Assembly (NCBI RefSeq): GCF_023278565.1 | Contig: NC_064672.1 | Span: 8,060,001-8,124,000, forward strand | Origin: Colletotrichum lupini | Lineage: Eukaryota > Ascomycota > Sordariomycetes > Glomerellales > Glomerellaceae | DNA length: 64,000 bases | Reading direction: 5' to 3' | Shown: positions 48,938 to 59,339 of the stretch, in pieces | Layout: the number at the start of each line of letters is the position of its first letter | Numbering within the stretch: the stretch's first letter is position 1 | Translations under genes and position numbers: made by a program | The notes under the pieces: generated by a model | Database searches by the model: none | The model's input: the letters and a program-made list of their open reading frames with translations, nothing else | Told to the model about the DNA's origin: nothing

Positions 48938-49092
48938 TCTTATTATAGCTCCCGTTATACCTCTTATTATAGCTCCCGTTATACCTCTTATTATAGCTCC
49001 CGTTATACCTCTTATTATAGCTCCCGTTATACCTCTTATTATAGCTCCCGTTATACTTCCTATTATACTTTTTATTATAGCTCCCGTTATAT
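48938..49092. repeat. 24-bp tandem repeat inside Gypsy element 1
   Basis: About six copies of a 24-bp unit with the core AGCTCCCGTTATA follow one another; five are perfect at exact 24-bp spacing and the last is displaced by degenerate copies. The period is a multiple of three and the unit is open in both directions (IAPVIPLI-like on plus, YNGSYNKR-like on minus), so it was probably an octapeptide repeat in a protein before RIP. Confidence 0.75.
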
Positions 49093-52000
49093 TTCTTATT
49101 ATAATTTTTAATAATAACTAAATAGCGAACGCTTTATAAATTACTATTATTAATATATATAATGCTCTACGCGACTTCAACTACCTCCTTTTTACTTATT
49201 ATAGTATTAATAAAGTTAACGGCCTTATTCTAAGTAATTAGCTAAGTACGCGCATAAAGCCTCTCTACTTTTTACTTACCGAGCGGACTATTATTACTAA
49301 TTATTAAGCTTTAGAAGTATATACTAGAGCCGCTACTACTATTATTAATATTATATAAGTTACTCCTCCTTTATAACTAAATCTTAATAATCTCTTAGTA
49401 ACGTATTACTAAGGGTTATAATATTATATCTTTTTTTTAAGGATTACGCTAGGCTAAATAAAAAGGGTTTTATAATATATTATTAATTAACTTATTTTCG
49501 GCGACCTTTTATTACGAATTTAACGTTTATTATCCTATTTTATATATACCCTCTTTTTATAGCGTTCGAATTTATTAACTATTTTTACTACCCTTTTAAA
49601 ATACTTAATAAGCTCCTATATATTATATTTAATAAACTACTTAGCCTATTTAATAAGATATTATAAGTTTCCTCCCTCGCCTTATATTATAACGATTTTT
49701 TTAACTTTTTAAACGTCTTATTTATTTTTTAACTCCAGGAGATTTACTATTTAGTTACTAACCGTTCGGTAATTTCTTTATAATTTAAGCTAAAAAACTA
49801 AGAAAATATTATATATTCTCTAATACTACTTTAGTAAATATACTTAATAAGCCTATTTCCCTACCCTTTTAGCTATTACTACTTTAATATATCTTAGCGC
49901 TAGTTTATTATTTTTAAATCGTATATTTTTTATTAATAAGCTAACGACCTCTTTATAATTAAACTCCTTTAGGGTATATTTTTTATTATAATAAGCTACT
50001 TAGCTCTTAGAGGCTTATATTTACGCTCGCATAGCCTAGGCCCTAATTCTTTTAATTTTCTCAACCCTTTTCTAAACCCCCTAGACTATAGCTTTATAAT
50101 TAAGTATATATTTAACATACTTAAAGTAGTAGCTATATAGTACTATATACGGGGATACCTTTATAGTAGAGTATTAGCTATTATTATATATAAACTCGGC
50201 CTTTTCTAATTACGTTACCTACTTATTTAATAAGCCCTTAGTATAAATCCTTAAATACTTTTTTAATATTTAATAAGTTTACTCCGTTTAGCTATCCGTT
50301 TATAAGTAATACGTAATAAATAATTAGTAACGCATTACCCGTTCCTTAGTAAACTCTTTTTAAAATGCGCTTATAAAGAGCTTATTTTTATTCGTAATAA
50401 TACTTTTAGGCATACCGAACTTATATTCGACTTCTTAATATAAAATACTTATTATTTATATTATGTTAAGTATTTTAATAGTAAGTAAGAACTTCGCGAA
50501 CTTTATTATATAATAAATAATAACTAAGATATTATTATACTTTGCGCTATTATTACGAGCGCTTAGTAATAACCCTATAATAAAATTTATAAATATTTTT
50601 TAAAATAAATATAAGGGTAGTAATAATAATTATAACTACCCGTACGGCTTATATCTTAGGGTTATAACTCCTAAATAATACTTATAGTTCTTAACGTATT
50701 CCTAAATATCTTATTAAATATCTTCTTAATAAAACTTTTTTTAAATTAGCTCAACAGTTTTTATAGCTCCTATATAACCTACCCTATAGTCGTCGTAATA
50801 TTAATAAAGGATTTTTATTTAAAAAGACTTTATTTAAAAAATAACGAGTCTTTTTTTAAAAAATAGTATACCCTGTTCGTTAAGTAAATATATTCTTAGC
50901 TCGCTAGCCGTAGTATAAATTCTTATTAATTATAATATATAGAACTTATTTTTAGTTTATAATTCTTTAACGAGCTCCTTAGTCTTTAGTAAGAAATAAA
51001 AAGCGAATACTATTTCGCTCTTTATAAGCTCTTTTATAATAGGGCATAAGATATACTATTTTAATATAATAACCCTAATTCTATCTAACTCCTCTTTATC
51101 TTTACCGGACCGTCGACGAGCGTTTATTAATAATTCTCTTATTTTTTTATTTCGAGTTATTATAATAATAACTATTATTATTTTATTAATACGCCTTATA
51201 ATACGTTATTAATATAAGGGAGAGGATTCCCTATTTTTAGAGCTAGCCGATATTTAACTAGGATTGCGAAGGGAGGCCTTAATTACTTAAATATATACTT
51301 TAGTAATATTATTTTATCCTTTTAGGCTAATTATCCTTTACTAAACGTTAGGTAGTAGTTCGCTAATAAGACGTAGTTTCTAAGTTAGTATAAGGAGGAC
51401 GTCCTTATAAAGCACTTCCCCCTCTATATAGTCTAGCCTTTTAAATAGACCGTTCGCTAAGTTCGTTTTCCTTAGCTAGTATTCTAAATTAAAGTTAAAT
51501 ATTAATAATTTATATACTTACTTCATGAGCCTTTTTTAAAAGTCCTGCGCTAGTACGCCGATTATTCCCTTAAGTACTTAGTAGTTTATTAAGACTATAA
51601 ACTTTTATAAAAGGCCCTAGAGATAATAAGCTTAGTACTCTAGCCTTTTTATTATAATAAGTAGTTCTTATTAGCCCGTAGCTTATTACTACTCTATATC
51701 CGTAAGCTTCTATAATTAATAAGCGACGGGTCGCTATTTTTTATTAGCTTATTATAATAAGATTATTATAATAGCTTTAACTAAAGCGTCGGTTTTTACT
51801 TATATAATACGTTATAAGTTCTAGTACGTAAGTACGGTTACTAAGGTAAAAGTAACTTTTAGCTAATTAAACGCCTCGTTTACTTCCTTAGTTTATTAAA
51901 AGTCCTTTATCTACCCCTTTTTTATTCTTAATAATACTATTATCGGTATAATAATACCCGAGTATTTAATAATAAACTTCCAATAGAAGTTATAGAACCC

Positions 52001-54806
52001 TAGGAATACTTAGATATCCTTAATAAGCTTTAGCGCCTTCTAGTTAGCGATCGTTCGCACTCGTAACGAGTTAATCTCAATTCCTTTTAGTATAATAACA
52101 TAACTTAAGAACTTAACCCTTTTTTAATAAAACGAGTACTTTAATAATTTAGTAAAAAGCCCGTATAAACGTAAATATTAGAGGACCTTTTTAATATCCT
52201 CTATATACTACTTTTTTATTATTAAGTAGATTATTAAATCGTTTATATATATTATATAATAAGTATTTAGTAAGTTAGCGAGCGCTTAGTAAATATACGC
52301 TTAAAACGTCGCGGGTACGTTTATTAACCTAAAAGGTATAATAATATACTTAAAATAACCGTATTAGCTCCGGAACGCTATTTTTTATTAATCTTCTTTT
52401 TTAATTCGGATATAGTAGTAAGTATCTTTAATATTTATTTTTAAAATCTACTTCGCTCCGCAAAGCCTATTTAAGAGCTTGCCGATAAGTAGTAGTAAGT
52501 ATCGATTTTTTATAGTTATTTTATTTAGCCCGTAGTAGTTTATATAGAGGTATAGTATACCGTCCTTTTTTAATATAAAAAGGATCGGTACCCTAGCCTT
52601 ACTAAGTAAAAGTATAATACGACCGTTCGCTAGGTTCTTAGTAATATACACGCGAAGCTTATTAAGTTATTTCTTATTTAATAAATAAATAGGATTATAT
52701 AGTAGTTTAGTACTTAGAACTAAGTTAATAAAGTATTTTACTTTACTATATAATTACGGTCCCTTCGCTAATTATTCATTAAACATCTCTATTTCTAATT
52801 AAAGTTTTAGTAATAGACCCCCTCGTAGTTTAGTCTCCGTTACCCCCGTAATATTTCTTATAATAATAATATATAATATATACGCCCTTTCGTAATTCTT
52901 AACGATATTATAAGCTATCGCTTTTAGTTTAGTAACTAAAATAGGCTCGTATAACTATATATTCGTTATTATATTAATATAAATACCCTCTTAGCTTATT
53001 AATAGTCGTAATAATAAGAAGTTTATTATTCTTTTATCCCTATTAATTATAATAAATAGTTACTAAATCTTCCTTAGCTATTTATAATAGTTAATAAAGA
53101 AGAGCGTTAATTAATAAGCTTTCCCTTAGCTTACGGCTTTATTTTAAAAGTCCTTTAATAAGGGAGCTATAATAATAGCCGGGGTTAACCCTAAGTAAGT
53201 TACGAGCCTAGTACTAATAATATTTATCTCGGAGTATATATTTATATTAACTTCTATTAGCCTTTTAGTAATACTTCGTAGAACTATTACTCTACCCTTC
53301 GTAATTATTCTTATTAATACTTTTTTAATACTTAGTATAAGCGTATTAGGTATATTACTTATACTTACTCGTTTTCTAACGAGTCGACTTCTATAACTCT
53401 TAGCTTAGTAGTAACCCGTTAAATAATTATTAACATTAGCTTTGATCGGGGGTACGTTAGCTTATTATTACCCCTACTTCTTAATTTATTCTTTTAATAC
53501 TTATTAAATATATAGCCTATTTTATTATATATAAAGTACTTAATATCGCTACTACGACGCTTTTATAATAGCTTAGCGCGAGTACTCTTATTATACGGCT
53601 TTTATAATATTATTTTTAATAAGTCTTTAGAGCCTAGCCCCTTAGAGCTCTCCCTACTCTTTTTTTTATAAAAGGGGGATATTTAACGCGGTTACTTTAA
53701 TAATAAATATAGCCTCTTCTTATTATTCTTTTATAACTAGTCGCTGCCCTTTTACTAATTTAATAATTATAGTTTATTAGCTTTATAAGTTATATTACGT
53801 ACTTTTTTAATTAAGACCTTATAACGAATTAGATCGTCCTATAGCTAAAATAGTAATTTAAAAAAAACTAATATACTTCTACTTTCGAATTCTCTATATC
53901 TTTTATACCTAGGTTATAATAGATCGCTAACTACTTAATAAGGAACTAAGTAGGGGTCTAGCCCTCTTTTAGCCTTTTCGTCCTTAGCTCTTTATAATAT
54001 TCCCGTTTTTAAGTCTCGGGGTTTACGTATTATTAATAAATAAACGCTAAGAAGTCGCTCTAAGAGAGGGGATCCTAGAGGCTCTTTTTATAATTATACT
54101 ATTATGTTTATAATAATAGGGATATTTTAAATAGGGCCTATTTAATATACTATTTTATAATACTTTTTATACAAAGCTTATTACTTACCTCTATAGTAGT
54201 AATCTAGTTTATTACTTAGGTACTTATAAACTCTTTTTTAATTAGTTTATAGTTATAAAAAGGAGGCTTTTTATATTCTCGTTAACCTAAATACGTCGCT
54301 AGTCGCTCGGTAAGCTATTAAATAAGCTCTTTATATCGATACTATTCTTAGTTTTGATTTTTAACTATTATTTTTATTATTTTTATAAAAATAGGTTATT
54401 ATTAGGCTTATAAAGTCTACTAAACTAGCTATTTTAGTACTATTTACGCTTTTATATACGCTTTAACCTCGTGCGTTTAGTAATCGGTTATTAATAAACG
54501 CCCCGTTTATAATAAATAAGGTCTTTAAAGTATTAACGGGGTAACTAGCCCGTAAGGGTAATCTACTCTAATTATCTTCTTTATTTAGCTCTTTTATAAA
54601 TATTAGTATTTAAGTAGGACTTACCCTATAGTAGGCTCGTTCTCCCGGACGGAATAGGGTTAAGTAATCGACTCCGGATAGCTATAGCTCGTTAATATTA
54701 ATAGCTCTTTATTAATAACTAGGTATTATTTCGTTAACGTTCCGTTCGTTTTTATAATCTATTATTATTTATACTAATTATTTTATAAAAATAAAAGCTT
54801 TAGAAT

Positions 54807-54996
54807 TATAAGAGATTAAGTTATAAGTACTTAATTAATAAGGCTATAATATAAATATAAGTATATTATAAGACTAAAGCTTATAAAGTCCTTTATAAGG
54901 GCTCTACTTCTTAAAAAGTTCTTTTATAATAAGATTTATATACCGGTTACTAAGTTATTAGCGTCTTGTTACTAGTTATATCCCGAATTTATTATA
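54807..54996 (-). repeat. LTR (upstream copy in element sense) of Gypsy element 1
   Basis: This direct-repeat partner of 46,848-47,036 starts TATAAGAGATT and ends AATTTATTATA. As the element reads on the minus strand, this is its 5' LTR. No primer-binding site is recognisable, probably because of RIP. Confidence 0.75.
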
Positions 54997-55832
54997 AACG
55001 AGAGTTCGTTAGTAATATTATAATTTAATTAATAGAGGAGGGCCCGGAAGTAAGGATTATAAAAAGTTATAAATAGGCTATTATTATTAATAATATACCT
55101 AATTACTAATTCCTTAATTCTTATTACTTAGCCCTTTATAATAATATTAAAAATAAGTTTCTATTTCTTTAGTATAAAGTCGTACTTAGAGGATTTTAAT
55201 AAATATAATAACTTACTAAAACTTAAATCTATTACTTAATATTTTAACTTTAAATAAGCCGTTACTAAGCTCGTAGTTACTATTTTAGAATAAATAAGGA
55301 TACTTATTTCGTTATAGCGATAATAAAACTAAAAGATTTTATTTTAAATATTTTTATTATAAATCTTTTAAGTAAAGACCCCTTTTAAGTAGATCTACGA
55401 CTTCCTTAGTTTTATACCCTTTTATAATATTAAATTATTATTAATAAAAGTCCTCCCTTTTTAAATTATTTTTAAAAGGGCGAGGAGGCTATTATAATTA
55501 TTAAGATTAGTTAATAATACGAGGTTAGTATTAGTTAGGGTCTATAGTTACGAAGTAATTTAAAATAGTAGCTACGCGCTAAAAATCGTATAACTTATTA
55601 CTAATTAATTAATTATAATATAGCGAATTAATTAATATATAATTTAATTAATTTCAATAATAATTATAGTAGTTATAAAGGGTTAGAAATAGTAGTACGT
55701 AACTTCGTTAGTTTTATTAATATTAAAAAAAGGGGGTACTAGAGGTTTTTTAGATTCCTAAATATAGTAAAATACTAAATTCAGGGCTCTATAATACTTA
55801 GGCTTTTTTTTTATAATAATTATTAGTAATCT

Positions 55833-55906
55833 ATTTAATTAAGTAGTATAATATCGAACTTATAATTATAAATAAGGAGTCGTAGGTTCGAATCCCGCTC
55901 TGGGTA
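55833..55906 (+). pseudogene. RIP-damaged tRNA relic, possibly tRNA-Ile(UAU)
   Basis: GGTTCGAATCCCGCTCTGGG at 55,885-55,904 is a near-perfect tRNA B box and T arm followed by an acceptor-like 3' strand. About 30 bp upstream, CTTATAA in a weakened stem could be an anticodon loop with TAT as anticodon. The D arm (AATTAAGTAGTATAAT) still resembles a GGTAGAG-type loop. Stem pairs are broken mainly by C-to-T or G-to-A changes, and the 5' acceptor strand no longer pairs. Identity and start are uncertain. Confidence 0.4.
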
Positions 55907-55909
55907 TTT

Positions 55910-55952
55910 ATATTCTTAATTATAAACTTCTATAAGGTATAATTAAGAATAT
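55910..55952. repeat. Perfect 15-bp inverted repeat (hairpin)
   Basis: Arms 55,910-55,924 and 55,938-55,952 are exact complements around a 13-base loop. It begins four bases after the tRNA relic. It is AT-rich but perfectly paired, unlike the surrounding mutated DNA. It may be a terminator-like or transposon subterminal structure. Confidence 0.6.
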
Positions 55953-56097
55953 TAATTTTTAATTAGCCTAGCCCCGGATTTTCTTTTTTCTAAGCGACCT
56001 TATATTTAATTAAATACGTTAAATATAGGGCCTTACGATATTTAATTATTTAACTTACTGAAATTCCTATATTTGACTGTTTGTTTGACTTATTTGT

Positions 56098-56126
56098 TTG
56101 ATTAATTTGAATGGGTATAAGCGCTG
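56098..56126 (-). repeat. Right terminal inverted repeat of the hAT-like element
   Basis: On the minus strand it starts CAGCGCTTATACCCAT, identical over 16 bp to the left end. Just inside, TTTGACTGTTTGTTTGACTT-type short direct repeats at 56,073-56,100 look like subterminal transposase-binding motifs. Confidence 0.75.
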
Positions 56127-57184
56127 GACGAAAGTCCCTGCTTTGCTGCTCAAATCAATAGTTGGAGCGTAAGCGCCGGGCTTACAAGACAATTTGGACT
56201 TCCCTTGCATGAAATCGGCTGCCCGGATCGATCTGACACAGGTATCATATCATCTGCCTCTGTAATTCAGCCTTACCACCATGGTGTTCCCACATTTGGG
56301 TTACTATGACCATCCAATCATCTCATATTTCTAACTCACCGAAGAGTCCAACATTCTTCGGGGCCCGGCTGAGCCACATTGGCACTTCGACCCCAACTCA
56401 GCTCCGGCCGAACGTCACCTTCGATTGGGCAACTGCCTTGAGATGGTGTGAGCGTCAGCGCGAGTTGTGAGGGTGAACGGGATCTTCTGATTCCCGAAAG
56501 AGTAAGGGTCCCAGTGGCAGACAAGCCTGATGTCTTGACTGTAAGCATGCAGCTTTCAGGTGAGATAACTAATTAGAAACCGCAGAACGACCTTGCGTTG
56601 CTGGCAGTCGGTGGCTTGTGCTCATGCTGTCGTAGGATTTGAACTAAAATCTTATGTTCCCTACAACCTCGTGTCTGGATTGCGATTTGCAGATTCGCTT
56701 GTGTTTAGCTCCCAGAACCTAACCTGGTCGCCCGAGTTTCCCTCCCTAAGTTCATGGCTTGCTGCTTTTGAGTCAATCTTGTTGAAACTTCCAGCAAATA
56801 CACATTCAATACCTACTCAATCAAAGTCCGAATTTTCCGGAAATCGACTCTCATCAGTCCCTTGTAGCTTCTACATTCCCCTTTACCTTCGCGTCAAGGC
56901 CAAGTGAGATTCATTAGCCATTGGCCGTAGTCTGGCTGAAATAGCAAAGACTGCATACAAAACGCAATAGGTCCGAGTGCACTGTCTTGTCTCTTTACAT
57001 CGAAACAGAACTCTTGTTTCAAATTTCCTTGATCTCGAAGTCATCGACTACTATGATACTTAGGTAAAGTCTGACAGGCCAGACCTCATTCCAACGACAA
57101 ACTTCCGACACCTTGAACGTCATTCACAGTTCGGAGCTGTTGCGACACTCAGTTCAAAGACGACGAGAAATTGCGGTCTGCAAT
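56127..57184. other. Normal-composition island between transposons
   Basis: This begins with the right 8-bp duplication of the hAT element (GACGAAAG, 56,127-56,134) and otherwise looks like ordinary genomic sequence with normal CpA/TpG content. It should contain the former promoter of the flavin monooxygenase gene. No other gene is supported; the frame at 56,593-56,907 lacks recognisable features. Confidence 0.45.
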
Positions 57185-57618
57185 ATGAGCCAAACTGCCA
57201 TCATAGAGAGAGCGGCGGGATCGATGATGAAGCCCATTCGAGTTGCTGTCATCGGCGCAGGTGCTTCTGGTTTGGTCACAGCTAAGTACCTTCGTCAGGC
57301 TAAACAGTACTTCGGCATACTTAATATCGAGGTCCGGATCTTTGAGAGGGAAGACGGAGTGGGTGGTGTTTACAAGTATAAGGTCTACGAAGAAGCCGAG
57401 GTATTGGCCCATCAACCCTCCTTACCACCGTACATCATTCAATATGGGAGCCTCACTTCGCATAATCATCTAAATCCATTCACAAAGTATGCCAGACAGC
57501 TGACAATGGATGTAAAACCTCCTAGATGGTGTCGTCCAAGTATCTCACGGCGTTCTCGGACTTTCGTGTGCCAAAAGACCTACCTGACTTTCTGCCGGTA
57601 GAGGATTACGTTCGCTAA
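57185..57618 (+). pseudogene. Flavin-containing monooxygenase, 5' fragment truncated by transposon
   Basis: Exon 1 (57,185-57,400) encodes a dinucleotide-binding motif IRVAVIGAGASGLVTAKYLR and a second block VRIFEREDGVGGVYKYKVYE, the FAD-binding start of class B flavin monooxygenases. A 125-bp GT-AG intron to 57,525 joins in frame to MVSSKYLTAFSDFRVPKDL and DFLPVEDYVR, the family's next conserved stretch. After Arg102 the reading hits TAA at 57,616-57,618, where TA is the insertion site and A is the first base of the inserted element. Family members are about 450-600 residues, so over three quarters, including the NADPH-binding motif, are missing here. A part may survive beyond the repeats, outside the window. 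An alternative start is the Met at 57,224. Confidence 0.85.
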
Positions 57619-59339
57619 GTCGGAACACCCCCATTCGGCCACCCCCCCATTCGGCCACCCCATCAAAAGTATATCTAAGCACATCGCCACTAACTATAGT
57701 TAATTAATTAACTACCTTCTACTACTACTATAGTATAACTACTACCCTTACTAAGTAATTTAACCTCTACGATTTAACTAAGACTAACTAAATAATTACT
57801 AACGTCTTCTTAAGCCCTCTATATATCCTTAATATTAATAAACTTAGTATTTAAGTCTATTTAAATACTCTTCTTTTTCCTAAGAGCTATATATTTAACT
57901 CTAGTTTCTAAAACTCGAACTTATTATTAAAATAAAGCTAATTAAAAAGACTTCTTATTAAAGGCTTTCTTAACTTTATAAAAAAGTAGGCGTTAAGTAT
58001 TATAATTAGGCCTAAGCTCTATAAATAGCCTTAGTTATTTATAAAAATCGCTAGCTTTTTTAAAAGTTAACTAGTTAATAATAGACGTTATAAAAGTCTA
58101 ATTAACGACTTTAGTAATATTAATAATTATTTACCTAGTTTTAGTAATATTATTTAATAATATAGCTAGGCTAAATAATATTATAGGATTATTAAGAAGT
58201 ATAGCTATATTAAGTAGTTATAGGCTAGTTACTCTCTAACTACTTCGTATATTATCCCTTATTAAACTAAGTAAACGAGCTATAATATAATAAACTAAAA
58301 AGTACTACTTTTTAATAATAATAGAATTATTTACTATATCCTCTTTACTAAGCTCTTTTTTATAATAAGTTTTAATAAGACTAAAAATAGCTATATTTAA
58401 TAGCTAGAGGATATAAGAGGTATATAGTAATAAAAATAATAAATAAACGTTATTAATATAGTACTTTTATATAAATTCTATCGTTATATAACTCTTATAT
58501 CTATTTAGAATTAATAATTAAAGCTCTAAGTATAAGTTAGGTCCCTTAATTAGGGGGGGCTTAGTTTATAATAAAAAGACCACCCTTAACTATATAAAAG
58601 TAATCTAGTCTATAGTCTACTTATTATTTATTATTATAAACTCTTAACTATCGAAATCCTTAAGCTTAAAAAAGAACTATTACTATTAAACCGACTTTCC
58701 TTTATAAATTAGTAATAGTTTAATAACTATATTACTAATAAAAATATATTTAATAATAAAGATCTAAGAACGTAATTTAAGCTCTTTTTTTTATATTACG
58801 TTAGCTTTAGTTATACCTAAAACTAGCTTATTAAATCCCTTACCCTTAAAGATATTAATCTTATTTATATTATATTTATTAGCCTATTTAATATTCTGAA
58901 TCTCTAGTATATTAAATAATCGGAACTAGGGCCTAATTACCTTAGTAATTACTTTATTAATACGCCTTAAATCTATTAAACGACTTTTTTAAACCTTAAT
59001 AAATAGGTTCTTTTTTAAAAAAGTATTTATCTATCTCTTTTTAAGAAGATAATTATCTCCCTAAGCTTATAAAACTCGCTTAATAAATTCCTTAACTCAT
59101 TTATAAATTAGTATAACTCTTAAAATATATTGAATACGAACCTATTTAGCTAGCTTATTTTCTTACTAAGGGGGAAGTCTTTATTAATTTATAAAAGTAA
59201 TTACCCTAGCTTATTAACCTCGTTAATAATTCTAAAGTATAATCCTTAAAACTCCGAACTTAATTAAGGCCCTTTTAACTAAAATATTACTTCTAATTAT
59301 TTTAAGTACTTAAATAACTTTATTTTTAGTATATAATAT
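57618..59339. mobile_element. Fot1/pogo-like (Tc1-mariner) DNA transposon, left part, RIP-mutated
   Basis: It starts directly after a TA dinucleotide with AGTCGGAACACCCCCATTCG, strongly reminiscent of Fot1-type termini, which begin AGTC and insert at TA. The terminus contains a doubled CCCCCATTCGGCCAC motif (about 57,626-57,661). From about 57,680 the sequence becomes AT-rich and CpA/TpG-poor, and no open transposase frame survives. The distal end is not reached because a second element begins at 59,340. Class assignment relies on the terminus and TA site only. Confidence 0.5.

Larger units (their letters stand above)
46848..54996 (-). mobile_element. Ty3/Gypsy LTR retrotransposon 1, RIP-inactivated, minus orientation
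   Basis: The element is delimited by two direct repeats of about 190 bp. The outer flanks are AATAA (46,843-46,847) and AACGA (54,997-55,001), a 5-bp target duplication that differs only by RIP-type transitions. On the minus strand at 52,651-52,448 a 67-codon open stretch encodes the start of a reverse transcriptase: FILKKDGILYLYINYYGLNK, then ITIKNRYLLLLIGKLL, matching the Gypsy FxKKDG..R...DYR.LN.IT.K.RYPLP block with RIP-type substitutions. Pol therefore runs from high to low coordinates, with gag expected near 53-54.7 kb. Frames elsewhere are closed by frequent stops. The 47.0-49.9 kb part contains extra sequence, including a 24-bp tandem repeat, that I cannot assign. Confidence 0.8.
44757..56126. 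mobile_element. hAT-like DNA transposon (about 3.2 kb) carrying a nested Gypsy element, RIP-mutated
   Basis: The block is bounded by inverted terminal repeats: CAGCGCTTATACCCAT is identical at both ends, and similarity extends to 29 bp with four mismatches. It is flanked by an 8-bp target-site duplication. CAG-starting termini with 8-bp duplications are the hAT pattern. Its 11,370 bp minus the 8,149-bp nested Gypsy and a 5-bp duplication leave about 3.2 kb, a normal size for a hAT transposon. Between about 44,800 and 56,040 the dinucleotides CpA and TpG are almost absent and TpA is very frequent, the RIP signature, so any transposase frame (expected in 45.0-46.8 and 55.0-55.8 kb) is destroyed by stops. 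I could not recognise a transposase domain; the class call rests on the ends. Confidence 0.7.

Noticed and set aside
48938..49092. CRISPR-like array
   Set aside because: The units are contiguous 24-bp tandem copies without variable spacers, in a eukaryotic RIP-mutated retroelement.
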